Assembly (NCBI GenBank): GCA_009928745.1
Contig: SACC01000039.1
Span: forward strand, 1-9,212
Reading direction: 5' to 3'
DNA: 9,212 nt
Source of the DNA: Clostridia bacterium
GTDB taxonomy: Bacteria > Bacillota > Clostridia > Christensenellales > CAG-1252
The stretch's first letter is position 1, and each line of letters opens with the position of its first letter. The position numbers were made by a program, and so were the translations under genes. Shown in pieces: positions 1 to 6,419 of the stretch. A model generated the notes under the pieces. The model was given only the letters and a program-made list of their open reading frames with translations. It did not search any database and had not been told where the DNA came from.

Positions 1-2
1 GT

Positions 3-98
3 GTAGGCAAAATTCTAGGCTCAATCCCTAATGTGCTGTCAACAATACGCAGGGATAAGAAAGCCCATAAGGCAAAACTCAAAGCCAACAAAAAGTAA
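3..98 (+). CDS. C-terminal fragment of an unidentified protein (5' end outside window)
   Basis: An open frame enters from the left edge and ends at TAA (96-98), leaving 31 codons. The visible peptide starts VGKILGSIPNVLS and ends in a strongly basic tail rich in Lys and Ala (residues about 16-31, ending KANKK). The other two plus frames close within the first 33 bases, so this is the only plus frame that can continue upstream. Basic tails like this are common on cytoplasmic ends of membrane proteins and on nucleic-acid-binding proteins, but nothing here identifies a family. It is co-oriented with the lipoprotein gene but separated by 228 bases with hairpins and a likely promoter, so the two are probably separate transcription units. 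That it is coding at all is an inference from the open frame and tail composition. Confidence 0.5.
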   Translation, partial: VGKILGSIPNVLSTIRRDKKAHKAKLKANKK

Positions 99-153
99 AC
101 AACGGCTTACTTTTACATAAGGTAAGAAGCGTTTATTTTATATCCAATTTGTA

Positions 154-181
154 TCAAGCTGTCGATATTTCGACAGCTTGA
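154..181. repeat. Perfect 11-bp inverted repeat (hairpin or operator)
   Basis: TCAAGCTGTCG (154-164) and CGACAGCTTGA (171-181) are exact reverse complements around a 6-base loop ATATTT. It lies 55 bases after the stop of the upstream gene fragment, so it could end that transcript, but neither side has the T-run of an intrinsic terminator. The core TGTCGA-ATAT-TTCGACA is also operator-like. Either role is inference. Confidence 0.6.
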
Positions 182-186
182 ATCAT

Positions 187-204
187 ATTAATATAGATAT
201 TAAT
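187..204. repeat. AT-rich 18-bp palindrome
   Basis: ATTAATAT (187-194) and ATATTAAT (197-204) are exact reverse complements separated by AG. A 2-base gap is too small for an RNA hairpin loop without opening the stem, so a protein-binding site or simple AT-rich chance symmetry is more likely than a terminator. Confidence 0.4.
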
Positions 205-261
205 TTTGTCGATACTGTTTTGACAGATATCAAAATTTACTTTGCGATTTTCAAAAAATTG

Positions 262-267
262 TATAAT
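262..267 (+). promoter_or_regulatory. Probable -10 box for the lipoprotein gene
   Basis: A perfect TATAAT lies 60 bases before the ATG at 327. No good -35 sits at 16-18 bases: TTGCGA (242-247) matches 4 of 6 but is only 14 bases away, and the perfect TTGACA (220-225) is 36 bases away, too far to pair with it. The -10 call is therefore tentative, and the promoter may need an activator. Confidence 0.4.
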
Positions 268-326
268 CGGTCATAAAGCGATAAATTTTTGCATAATGTT
301 TTGTAACAAATGTAATGGAGCGTGTT

Positions 327-1016
327 ATGAAAAGATTACTCACATATATTCTTTGCGTTTTACTGATTGTTTCTTTAGCGGCGATTGCAGTCGGCTGCAA
401 AAATGACGACGGTTACAAAACCGTGGATAATATCAGCTATATTCAAACTGCCCTTTATACCGGGCAATCCCTTAATTTCACAGTAAGTGTTACAAAAGGG
501 CGGTCTGAGCAGCTCTTTATCGCGGATGGCAAGGTCGGAGAGCTAAAAGAATTCAATACCCTCACTGTAGTTCCGCTCAATATTGACCTGCTCAATAATA
601 GCTACAATTATAAGCTGATAGGCGAAAACGGTGAACTGGAAGGAAGCCTAGCTAAAGACAATTTTGGCGCAAGCTATAACGCCGAGCTATCGGATATTAC
701 TACAATTGGCACACTGACAAGCATCACAATTATTGCGGTAAGCATTGAAGACGAAATCTGCCTTGTCAATAAACTTGCAGATATGCTTGACGCTATGGAA
801 GCGTTAGAGATAGCGCGTGATAGTTTAGAAGAACAGATAGTTAGTGAAACTGTAGACAACGAAATGCAACGAGAAATATATATTAAGCTTATCAACGACG
901 CCAAGAACCCGACAAGCCCATACTACTGGTATATAGCCTACATTGCCTCACCTACAGATTATTGGACGGTACTTATCGACCCGTCAAACGGCGAAATAGT
1001 ATCCAAAAAGATATAA
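327..1016 (+). CDS. Putative lipoprotein of unknown function with PepSY-like C-terminus
   Basis: The predicted protein has 229 residues. It opens with a lipoprotein signal peptide: MKRLL, a hydrophobic stretch (residues about 4-22), then lipobox AVGC with the lipidated cysteine at residue 24 followed by KNDDG, so the mature protein should be anchored on the outer face of the cytoplasmic membrane. I chose ATG 327 over the in-frame ATG at 315 because GGAG (317-320) then sits six bases upstream; the earlier start would bury that site in the gene. The middle is beta-rich with no motif I recognise. Residues about 140-229 show an acidic helix-rich stretch and end YWTVLIDPSNGEIVSKK, which resembles the closing strand of PepSY-type domains (hydrophobic strand, aspartate, turn, G-E-I/V). 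That domain call is tentative. The gene converges on the ATPase operon and is probably a single-gene unit. No substrate or partner can be inferred. Confidence 0.75.
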   Translation: MKRLLTYILCVLLIVSLAAIAVGCKNDDGYKTVDNISYIQTALYTGQSLNFTVSVTKGRSEQLFIADGKVGELKEFNTLTVVPLNIDLLNNSYNYKLIGENGELEGSLAKDNFGASYNAELSDITTIGTLTSITIIAVSIEDEICLVNKLADMLDAMEALEIARDSLEEQIVSETVDNEMQREIYIKLINDAKNPTSPYYWYIAYIASPTDYWTVLIDPSNGEIVSKKI

Positions 1017-1040
1017 TATAAATAAATTTAACGTATTAAA

Positions 1041-1065
1041 CAAAAAACACGCTAATAAAGCGTGT
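1041..1065 (-). terminator. Intrinsic terminator reading leftward (distal)
   Basis: ACACGCT (1047-1053) pairs with AGCGTGT (1059-1065) around AATAA. On the minus strand the stem is followed directly by TTTTT (complement of 1042-1046), then G and more T. It can stop minus-strand transcripts that pass the terminator nearer ntpD. The plus strand has no T-run after the stem. Confidence 0.65.
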
Positions 1066-1089
1066 CTGACTGAAGACAAAGCTATATTT

Positions 1090-1119
1090 GAAAAAGTAAG
1101 GCGTGTACCTGACTTTTTC
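1090..1119. terminator. Bidirectional terminator-like hairpin between convergent genes
   Basis: GAAAAAGTAAGG (1090-1101) and CCTGACTTTTTC (1108-1119) are complementary at 11 of 12 positions (mismatch 1098/1111) around loop CGTGTA. The A5 and T5 flanks give a T-run after the core stem on either strand, the usual form of a shared terminator between convergent genes. It is the best plus-strand terminator candidate for the lipoprotein gene, whose stop is 73 bases upstream. The mismatch and modest GC lower confidence. Confidence 0.55.
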
Positions 1120-1125
1120 CCCTTA

Positions 1126-1145
1126 CTCGTTGCTAGTGCAACGAG
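1126..1145. repeat. Perfect 8-bp hairpin with TAGT loop
   Basis: CTCGTTGC (1126-1133) and GCAACGAG (1138-1145) are exact reverse complements around a 4-base loop. There is no T-run on either side, so it is not an intrinsic terminator alone. It sits inside a wider inverted repeat, TTTTCCCC (1115-1122) with GGGGAAAA (1175-1182). Confidence 0.6.
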
Positions 1146-1164
1146 CACAAAAGTGGTGAATTTT

Positions 1165-1214
1165 AATAAAAAGAGGGGAAAATATCACAGAGTGTAACGA
1201 CTGATATTGTCCCC
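1165..1214 (-). terminator. Main terminator of the ntp operon
   Basis: On the minus strand GGGGACAATATCA (1214-1202) pairs with TGATATTTTCCCC (1187-1175) at 12 of 13 positions, with a 14-base loop, followed by TC and TTTTT (1172-1168). It begins 51 bases after the ntpD stop codon and is the first intrinsic-terminator-like structure downstream of the operon. The loop is longer than usual, but the stem and T-run are convincing. Confidence 0.7.
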
Positions 1215-1220
1215 TATAAG

Positions 1221-1260
1221 TCCGACCGAATGCAAGGTACGGCATTCGCGTTTGGTCGGA
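1221..1260. repeat. Hairpin with bulge, just past the ntpD stop
   Basis: The arm TCCGACCGAATGC (1221-1233) pairs with GCATTC (1242-1247) and GGTCGGA (1254-1260), leaving GCGTTT as a bulge on one side and an 8-base loop. It begins 5 bases beyond the ntpD stop codon (1266-1268). There is no T-run after it on the minus strand, so it is more likely a 3'-end stabilising stem than a terminator. Confidence 0.55.
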
Positions 1261-1265
1261 AGAAT

Positions 1266-1898
1266 TTATCTTCTTGCCTCAATCATACTTTTGACTTTCA
1301 TTAATCGTATGGTATTAGCCCGTTCATTCTCGTCAAGCTTCATAGTAATATACTTTATTGTCTCTCTAAAATCAGGTATCATTACGTATTGCAGCGCGTT
1401 GACGCGGCGACGGTTCTTCTCGATTTCGTTAGCCAGCATATTACAGGTCTTTTCCGCTTGCGCAAGTTGCAGCAGTTTTGATAATAATTGACTCATTGTA
1501 GCGATTGAGCTGTCAAGCTCGCTAGTTATTGACAGAAAGCTGTAAGGATAAAGCTCGGTAATCTCGTTCTCCTCTATAGAAAGCTCAGGCACCTGTACGC
1601 TCATAACATTTTTTGAGCCCGTCTTTAATTCAATCTCAAATGCAGGCATTGCAACGGCTTCTTCAATTCCAGCATCGTCACTTATTGCCCTTGCTAACAT
1701 AAATGCGGAAAGCGCGACCGTCAATTCTTTTTCCACTTCTTCTCTAAGCCTTTTATTCTCCCTGATGTATTGCATAAATTGCCTGACCATTTCGTCAGAC
1801 TTGTCTTTTAACAGCTTATGCCCTCTGACTGCGGTTTTCAGTCTGAGTTTAAGCCTTGAAAGCTCCATTCTTGTAGGATTAATATTCAGTCTTGCCAT
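1266..1898 (-). CDS. ntpD: V-type ATPase subunit D (central rotor shaft)
   Basis: This 210-residue protein is the coiled-coil rotor shaft that turns inside the A3B3 head and carries torque to the membrane ring. The N-terminus has the family signature NPTRMELSRLKLRLKTAVRG followed by HKLLKDKSDE, and both ends are predicted long helices (about residues 8-60 and 130-205) that would form the antiparallel coiled coil, with a short globular middle. The length is normal for the family. ATG 1898 is preceded by GGAG four bases upstream. It is the last gene of the operon and lies 39 bases after ntpB, the largest gap between any two subunit genes here. Homologues of E. hirae ntpH and ntpJ do not follow it. 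The rotor needs one D per three A and three B, so the gap hairpin may tune output (inference). Confidence 0.96.
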   Translation of the reverse strand: MARLNINPTRMELSRLKLRLKTAVRGHKLLKDKSDEMVRQFMQYIRENKRLREEVEKELTVALSAFMLARAISDDAGIEEAVAMPAFEIELKTGSKNVMSVQVPELSIEENEITELYPYSFLSITSELDSSIATMSQLLSKLLQLAQAEKTCNMLANEIEKNRRRVNALQYVMIPDFRETIKYITMKLDENERANTIRLMKVKSMIEARR

Positions 1899-1909
1899 AA
1901 TTCTCCATT

Positions 1910-1935
1910 AAAACTGCATACATATATGCGGTTTT
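1910..1935 (-). repeat. Imperfect dyad in the ntpB-ntpD gap
   Basis: AAAACTGCATA (1910-1920) and TATGCGGTTTT (1925-1935) are complementary except at 1915/1930, around loop CATA. In the minus-strand transcript this is a 5+5 bp stem with an A/C mismatch, starting 2 bases after the ntpB stop codon and ending 11 bases before the ntpD ATG, with ...GTTTTAATGGAG running from the stem into the ntpD ribosome site. It could be an intercistronic stabiliser or weak attenuator; the role is inference. Confidence 0.45.
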
Positions 1936-1937
1936 AC

Positions 1938-3326
1938 TTATTTTGTCGCTTTTGCTTTGTCGTAATACTTATCTATGAACACATCTTTTATACGCTTCAA
2001 TTCGCTTCGCGGTAATATTGTCAAAAGTCTCCAGCCTAAGTCGAGCGTCTCATCAATGCTTCTGTTGGTATCAAAACCTTGCGATATATACTTGTTTTCG
2101 AACTCTTCCGAAAATTTTGCATAAAACTTGTCGATTTCGGTTAGCGCCGCCTCTCCTAGTATTGCCGCAAGCTCTTTACTCTCTTTGCCTCTTGCGTAAG
2201 CGGCAAAAAGCTGATTCATCGTATCTGCGTGGTCTTCGCGGGTCTTTCCCTTACCTATACCCTTATCTTTCAATCTTGAAAGTGACGGCAATACGTCAAC
2301 AGGGGGCAGCAAGCCTCTTTTATACAAGCTACGTGATAATATTATCTGCCCTTCGGTAATATAACCGGTAAGGTCGGGTATCGGGTGAGTTTTATCATCT
2401 TCAGGCATCGTAAGGATAGGTATCTGAGTAATTGAACCCTTCTTGCCTTTAATTCTTCCCGCTCTTTCATACATTGACGCAAGATCGGTATACAGATATC
2501 CTGGATATCCTCGTCTTCCGGGCACTTCCTTACGCGCCGCGCTGACTTCTCTCAACGCTTCGGCGTAATTAGTTATATCGGTAATAATAACAAGCACATG
2601 CATATCTTTTTCGTATGCAAGATATTCTGCTGCAGTCAACGCCATACGCGGAGTTGCGATACGCTCGATTGCGGGATCGTTAGCAAGATTCATAAACAAT
2701 ACCGTACGGTCTATTGCGCCAGTTCTCTTAAAATCTGAGACAAAATAATCGGCTTCTTCGAAGGTTATACCGACTGCCGCGAATACAACTGCGAATTTAC
2801 CGCTGTCATTGCCAAGCACCTTTGCTTGTCTTGCAATCTGCGCCGCAAGATTAGCGTGCGGTAAGCCAGAGGCGGAAAACACTGGCAATTTCTGACCTCT
2901 AACAAGGGTGTTAAGTCCGTCTATTGCAGAAATACCCGTCTGGATAAACTCATCGGGATAATTCCTTGAGGTGGGATTAATCGGTTGACCGTTGATATCC
3001 ATTCTCATCTCGGGAATAATAGCCGCGCCGCCGTCTATCGGCTTGCCCATACCGTCGAATACTCTGCCAAGCATCTCCATAGATACAGCTAGTTCCAAGC
3101 TTTTTCCTAAAAATCTTGCTTTGGAAGTGCTGATTTTCAGTCCTTGCGAGTTTTCAAAAAGCTGCACTAGCGCCTTGTTGCCCGATACCTCGAGCACCTT
3201 ACCGCGGCGGATTTCACCGTTATGCTGATATATCTCTACTAGCTCGTTATATTTTACACCGCTAACCTCATCAACAAGCATCAACGGTCCAACTACTTCT
3301 CTAATTGTTGTATATTCTTTTAACAT
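1938..3326 (-). CDS. ntpB: V-type ATPase subunit B (non-catalytic head subunit)
   Basis: This 462-residue protein alternates with A in the A3B3 head and contributes the arginine finger to the catalytic sites. It lines up by eye along its whole length with my recollection of E. hirae NtpB (about 458 residues). Visible family blocks are TIREVVGPLM near the start, DEFIQTGISAIDGLNTLVRG (126-145), FSASGLPHANLAAQIARQ in the place of a P-loop, MNLANDPAIERIATPRMALT (212-231), and LTMPEDDKTHPIPDLTGYIT (305-324). The lack of a Walker A lysine is normal for B. Arg351 in PSLSRLKDKG corresponds to the E. hirae arginine finger. ATG 3326 follows the ntpA stop by one base, and AAAGGAG lies nine bases upstream inside the end of ntpA, so the pair is probably translationally coupled, fitting equal stoichiometry. 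No truncation or odd residues were seen. Confidence 0.98.
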   Translation of the reverse strand: MLKEYTTIREVVGPLMLVDEVSGVKYNELVEIYQHNGEIRRGKVLEVSGNKALVQLFENSQGLKISTSKARFLGKSLELAVSMEMLGRVFDGMGKPIDGGAAIIPEMRMDINGQPINPTSRNYPDEFIQTGISAIDGLNTLVRGQKLPVFSASGLPHANLAAQIARQAKVLGNDSGKFAVVFAAVGITFEEADYFVSDFKRTGAIDRTVLFMNLANDPAIERIATPRMALTAAEYLAYEKDMHVLVIITDITNYAEALREVSAARKEVPGRRGYPGYLYTDLASMYERAGRIKGKKGSITQIPILTMPEDDKTHPIPDLTGYITEGQIILSRSLYKRGLLPPVDVLPSLSRLKDKGIGKGKTREDHADTMNQLFAAYARGKESKELAAILGEAALTEIDKFYAKFSEEFENKYISQGFDTNRSIDETLDLGWRLLTILPRSELKRIKDVFIDKYYDKAKATK

Positions 3327-3327
3327 T

Positions 3328-5094
3328 TTACAGCTCTCCTTTGCTGATAAGCGCGCTGATTTCGTTATTCAATTGCTTTTCAATCGCGTCAAAGGCAGCG
3401 AGGTTGTTTTCCTCAATATACTTTGATCTGCCGATTTTTTCTCTAACCGGTAATTCGAGTATATCCTCAATGTCCACATCCTTTTGTAACGCCTTGTTGC
3501 CAAGTTTATGACTATCAATAATCAGTTTTAGCATAAGATATTGCTTTTGCAGCGAAGCATAGGTATCTATCTCGTGGAAAGCGTTTTGGTGCAAATAATC
3601 CTCTCTCAAGGATTTTGCTACTTCCATTGTCAGCCTGTCTGCCGGAGATAGCGCGTCCATACCGACTAATCTCACGATTTCGTCAAGGCTGGCTTCATCC
3701 TGCAATATTCTTACAGCATCGTTTCTTAACGCATTCCATTCCACGTTGACGTTCTCTGCGAACCAGTCGCCCAGCTTGTCAGCGTACAGCGAATAACTTA
3801 TCAGCCAATCAATTGCAGGGAAGTGTCTTCTGTAAGCAAGGCTTGCCGACAAGCCCCAAAATACCTTAACAATACGCAAAGTACCCTGCGAAACTGGTTC
3901 AGAAAGGTCGCCGCCCGGAGGTGAAACCGCGCCGATAGCGGTGATTGAGCCGAGTTTATCCTCTTTGCCCATTACCTTTACCATACCTGCTCTCTCGTAG
4001 AACTCTGCAAGTCTGCTCGATAGATATGCGGGGTAGCCCTCTTCGCCGGGCATTTCCTCAAGTCTGCCGCTCATCTCGCGGAGCGCCTCCGCCCATCTCG
4101 AGGTAGAGTCTGCCATAATAGCGACGTTATATCCCATATCGCGGAAGTATTCTGCAATAGTAATTCCTGTATAAATCGATGCTTCGCGCGCCGCAACCGG
4201 CATATCAGAGGTGTTGGCAATAAGCACTGTACGCTTCATCAAAGCCTCGCCGGTCTTGGGGTCAACAAGCTCTGGGAACTCGTTAAGCACATCCGTCATC
4301 TCGTTGCCGCGCTCGCCGCAGCCAACATATACGATAATATCCGCATCCGCCCATTTTGCCAGCTGATGCTGCACTACGGTTTTGCCGCTGCCGAAAGGTC
4401 CGGGAACTGCCGCAACTCCGCCCTTCGCAACAGGGAACAGCGTATCAATGACGCGCTGACCGGTAACCATAGGCATTGTCGGTGAAAGTTTTGTTTTGTA
4501 CGGGCGACCTTTACGCACGGGCCATCTCTGCACCATGGTAATCTCTTGTCTGCCCTTATCGGTATCAAGCACCGCTACGGTGTCGTCTATAGTATAGCTG
4601 CCGCGTTTTACTTCGACTACCGTACCGCTTACGCCGTTCGGAACCATTATTTTATGACTAATTACAGTATTCTCCTGCACGGTACCGACAACATCTCCGG
4701 CGACAACCTTGTCACCCGTCTTAACTTTTGGCTCGAATTCCCAGATTTTGGAATGGTCAAGGCTTGCCACGTCGATTCCTCTGCCTATACGGTCGCCAAA
4801 ATTCTTACGAATAACATTAAGCGGTCTTTGAATACCGTCGAATATACTCTCTATCAAGCCTGGTCCAAGTTCTACAGACAGCGGAAAGCCGGTGCTATAA
4901 ACGTTCTCGCCTACTCCCAGTCCGCTTGTCTCCTCGTATACCTGTATGGACGCTTTATCTCCGCGCAATTCGATAATCTCTCCGATTAATCTTTCGTCAC
5001 TGACTCTGACAACGTCGTACATCTTGCAATCGCCCATATTCTCGGCAACTATTAAGGGTCCTGCGACCTTGATTATTCTTCCATTTTGTTGCAT
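3328..5094 (-). CDS. ntpA: V-type ATPase subunit A (catalytic)
   Basis: This 588-residue protein is the nucleotide-hydrolysing or synthesising subunit of the cytoplasmic head. Walker A is GPFGSGKT (residues 232-239), and the catalytic glutamate is in GCGERGNEM (Glu261). The segment from about residue 105 to 185, between the N-terminal barrel and the P-loop domain, is the non-homologous bulge region that separates V/A-type A from F1 beta. Downstream are DSTSRWAEALREMSGRLEEM and GAVSPPGGDLSEPVSQ, both strongly conserved in the family. I chose ATG 5094 (MQQNGRIIKVAGPL) because it matches the usual family start, has GAGAGG nine bases upstream, and follows the ntpG stop by one base. The longer reading from TTG 5115 would add seven residues inside ntpG. 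No intein or frameshift is present. ntpB follows after one base. Confidence 0.98.
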   Translation of the reverse strand: MQQNGRIIKVAGPLIVAENMGDCKMYDVVRVSDERLIGEIIELRGDKASIQVYEETSGLGVGENVYSTGFPLSVELGPGLIESIFDGIQRPLNVIRKNFGDRIGRGIDVASLDHSKIWEFEPKVKTGDKVVAGDVVGTVQENTVISHKIMVPNGVSGTVVEVKRGSYTIDDTVAVLDTDKGRQEITMVQRWPVRKGRPYKTKLSPTMPMVTGQRVIDTLFPVAKGGVAAVPGPFGSGKTVVQHQLAKWADADIIVYVGCGERGNEMTDVLNEFPELVDPKTGEALMKRTVLIANTSDMPVAAREASIYTGITIAEYFRDMGYNVAIMADSTSRWAEALREMSGRLEEMPGEEGYPAYLSSRLAEFYERAGMVKVMGKEDKLGSITAIGAVSPPGGDLSEPVSQGTLRIVKVFWGLSASLAYRRHFPAIDWLISYSLYADKLGDWFAENVNVEWNALRNDAVRILQDEASLDEIVRLVGMDALSPADRLTMEVAKSLREDYLHQNAFHEIDTYASLQKQYLMLKLIIDSHKLGNKALQKDVDIEDILELPVREKIGRSKYIEENNLAAFDAIEKQLNNEISALISKGEL

Positions 5095-5095
5095 A

Positions 5096-5425
5096 TCACT
5101 TATCCTCTCTACCAAATAAAATATCTGTGCCTATTGCTTTTTCCACATCCTTATGAATTCCCATTATACCAAAGCCGTTAGAGCCTTTGCTCGAGGGCAA
5201 CGGGATAATTGTAGGGTAGGGTCTTGATTTATAACGCGCCAGCAAGTCCTGCATGCGGACAGCGAACTCGTCTATTATAAATATAACTTTATAATTCCTC
5301 GCAAGAGTCTTGAGCATCTCCCGCGCTTCCTGCAATTCGGTAACGGCATAGGCGTTGATTCCGATTGCTTTGAACGCAAGCACACTATCTTTATCTCCGA
5401 TAACGGATATCGAATCCTTACGCAT
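5096..5425 (-). CDS. ntpG: V-type ATPase subunit F (E. hirae NtpG), rotor shaft partner of D
   Basis: This small subunit binds the D coiled coil in the central rotor. It has 109 residues from ATG 5425. The N-terminus ISVIGDKDSVLAFKAIGI is the family signature, and the rest fits a compact alternating alpha/beta fold, with a middle strand VIFIIDEFA and the block PTIIPLPSSKGSNGFGI, ending VEKAIGTDILF. The start is uncertain: GTG at 5434 would add three residues and has AAAGG only four bases upstream, while ATG 5425 fits family length better but leaves AAAGG 13 bases away. Either way the gene overlaps the end of ntpC (by 8 or 17 bases), which suggests coupled translation. It sits between C and A as in Enterococcus. 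Naming varies: it is subunit F in general V/A nomenclature but NtpG in E. hirae, whose NtpF is a different stalk protein. Confidence 0.93.
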   Translation of the reverse strand: MRKDSISVIGDKDSVLAFKAIGINAYAVTELQEAREMLKTLARNYKVIFIIDEFAVRMQDLLARYKSRPYPTIIPLPSSKGSNGFGIMGIHKDVEKAIGTDILFGREDK

Positions 5426-6419
5426 ACAATTCACGCAACCTTTGTCTGATTACAGACTTTTCTACATTATTGTTAATACACACAAGTATTAGCCTTGCCA
5501 CCTTGATTTCGGTAAGTTTACCGAGATAATATCCGGCTATCGGAGCAGGAGAAAACATATTATGTCTCTCCGCTTTAAAGACGGACAACAGCGCGTTATC
5601 CATATACACTTCATATTTAACTAAAGCGTCGTTTCTGTCCTCGCTAAGTCTTGCAAAAGCCTGCGCATAATCGTTATATCTCATTGCTTCGGCGATTGAC
5701 TCCACATTCATTTCATATAGTGCGGCAAGCGCGCTGTACTCTAGAGCGCCGCCATTAATAAAGCTCTCTTCAAAGCTTTTCAGCGTCATATTTGCGCGCT
5801 TACTTCTTATCATTGTCGCGATATTCGTAAGATCGGCAAGTTTTATAAAATACTGTTTAATAATACCCGTCTTTGAACCAATGAGCCTACCAAAAATATC
5901 CACAAACATTGCTCTGTCGAGCATAACGTCAATTTTTCTAGGGCTTCTGTTATTATTGACGAAAGCAAGGTCTATCTCCTCAAGCGCTTTCTTCATATTT
6001 TCGGGAAAAGCGTTGTAATTATCGGACATTATGCCTTCCTGAAGTTTTTCAATATCAACGGTTCCTGAAGGCTTAAGCATAATATTGGTATCACTTATCG
6101 AGGAGTACTTTGCTTTAACAAAGGCTTTTGCATTGTGGTAATCGTTACGCAGAACAAAACACTCTACGCCGTAGCCCTCTGGCATTAACGAGCAAATAAA
6201 CTCGGTAACGCTCTTTTCCTCAGCGCGAAGAATACGGTCGAACAAGCGTGGATTATCAATCCCCATACCGCCGCCGTAGTTGCTCTCTGCCAAAATCTTC
6301 ACCGCTTCGTCAAGAGTCACGCTATCTACCATACGCGTGATTTTGTCCGCTGTCAGCAAATTATTCTCCAAAGATTTTATTCTTGCATTGGCAAATTCCA
6401 AGCTGCTGTTTTGAGTCAT
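5418..6419 (-). CDS. ntpC: V-type ATPase subunit C (rotor-to-ring socket, subunit d homologue)
   Basis: This 333-residue, mostly helical, soluble protein belongs to the V/A subunit C (yeast d, AC39) family. In known structures it is a three-lobed funnel that seats the central shaft (D and F) on top of the proteolipid ring. The length matches the family (about 330-350 residues). The identification rests on position between E and F in a canonical operon, length, the all-helical composition, and family-like stretches such as the N-terminal ARIKSLENNLLT and the central FFGR-like block FVDIFGRLIG followed by KLADLTNIATMIRSKR. The last block, linking an ion-ring-facing helix to the next lobe (residues about 190-210), is the most typical part of the family. 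ATG 6419 directly abuts the ntpE stop codon (TAAATG), with GAGGAG six bases upstream inside ntpE. It overlaps ntpG at its end. No anomalies were seen. Confidence 0.95.
   Translation of the reverse strand: MTQNSSLEFANARIKSLENNLLTADKITRMVDSVTLDEAVKILAESNYGGGMGIDNPRLFDRILRAEEKSVTEFICSLMPEGYGVECFVLRNDYHNAKAFVKAKYSSISDTNIMLKPSGTVDIEKLQEGIMSDNYNAFPENMKKALEEIDLAFVNNNRSPRKIDVMLDRAMFVDIFGRLIGSKTGIIKQYFIKLADLTNIATMIRSKRANMTLKSFEESFINGGALEYSALAALYEMNVESIAEAMRYNDYAQAFARLSEDRNDALVKYEVYMDNALLSVFKAERHNMFSPAPIAGYYLGKLTEIKVARLILVCINNNVEKSVIRQRLRELYA

Noticed and set aside
1207..1491. 94-codon plus-strand open frame overlapping the end of ntpD
   Set aside because: Most of it is antisense to ntpD and its start lies within the terminator and hairpin region; the sequence has no independent coding signal.
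1938..3326. Missing P-loop in ntpB read as a broken ATPase
   Set aside because: Subunit B of V/A ATPases normally lacks Walker A; the rest is fully conserved, including the arginine finger.
4546..4989. 147-codon plus-strand open frame opposite ntpA
   Set aside because: It lies entirely within the highly conserved ntpA bulge region on the other strand, with no good ribosome site or family resemblance.
3328..5094. F-type ATP synthase or flagellar/type III secretion ATPase
   Set aside because: The bulge region in A, a B lacking the P-loop, and the I-K-E-C-F-A-B-D neighbours are specific to V/A-type enzymes.
5095..5115. Longer ntpA starting at TTG 5115
   Set aside because: ATG 5094 matches the conserved family N-terminus, has GAGAGG nine bases upstream, and leaves one base after the ntpG stop.
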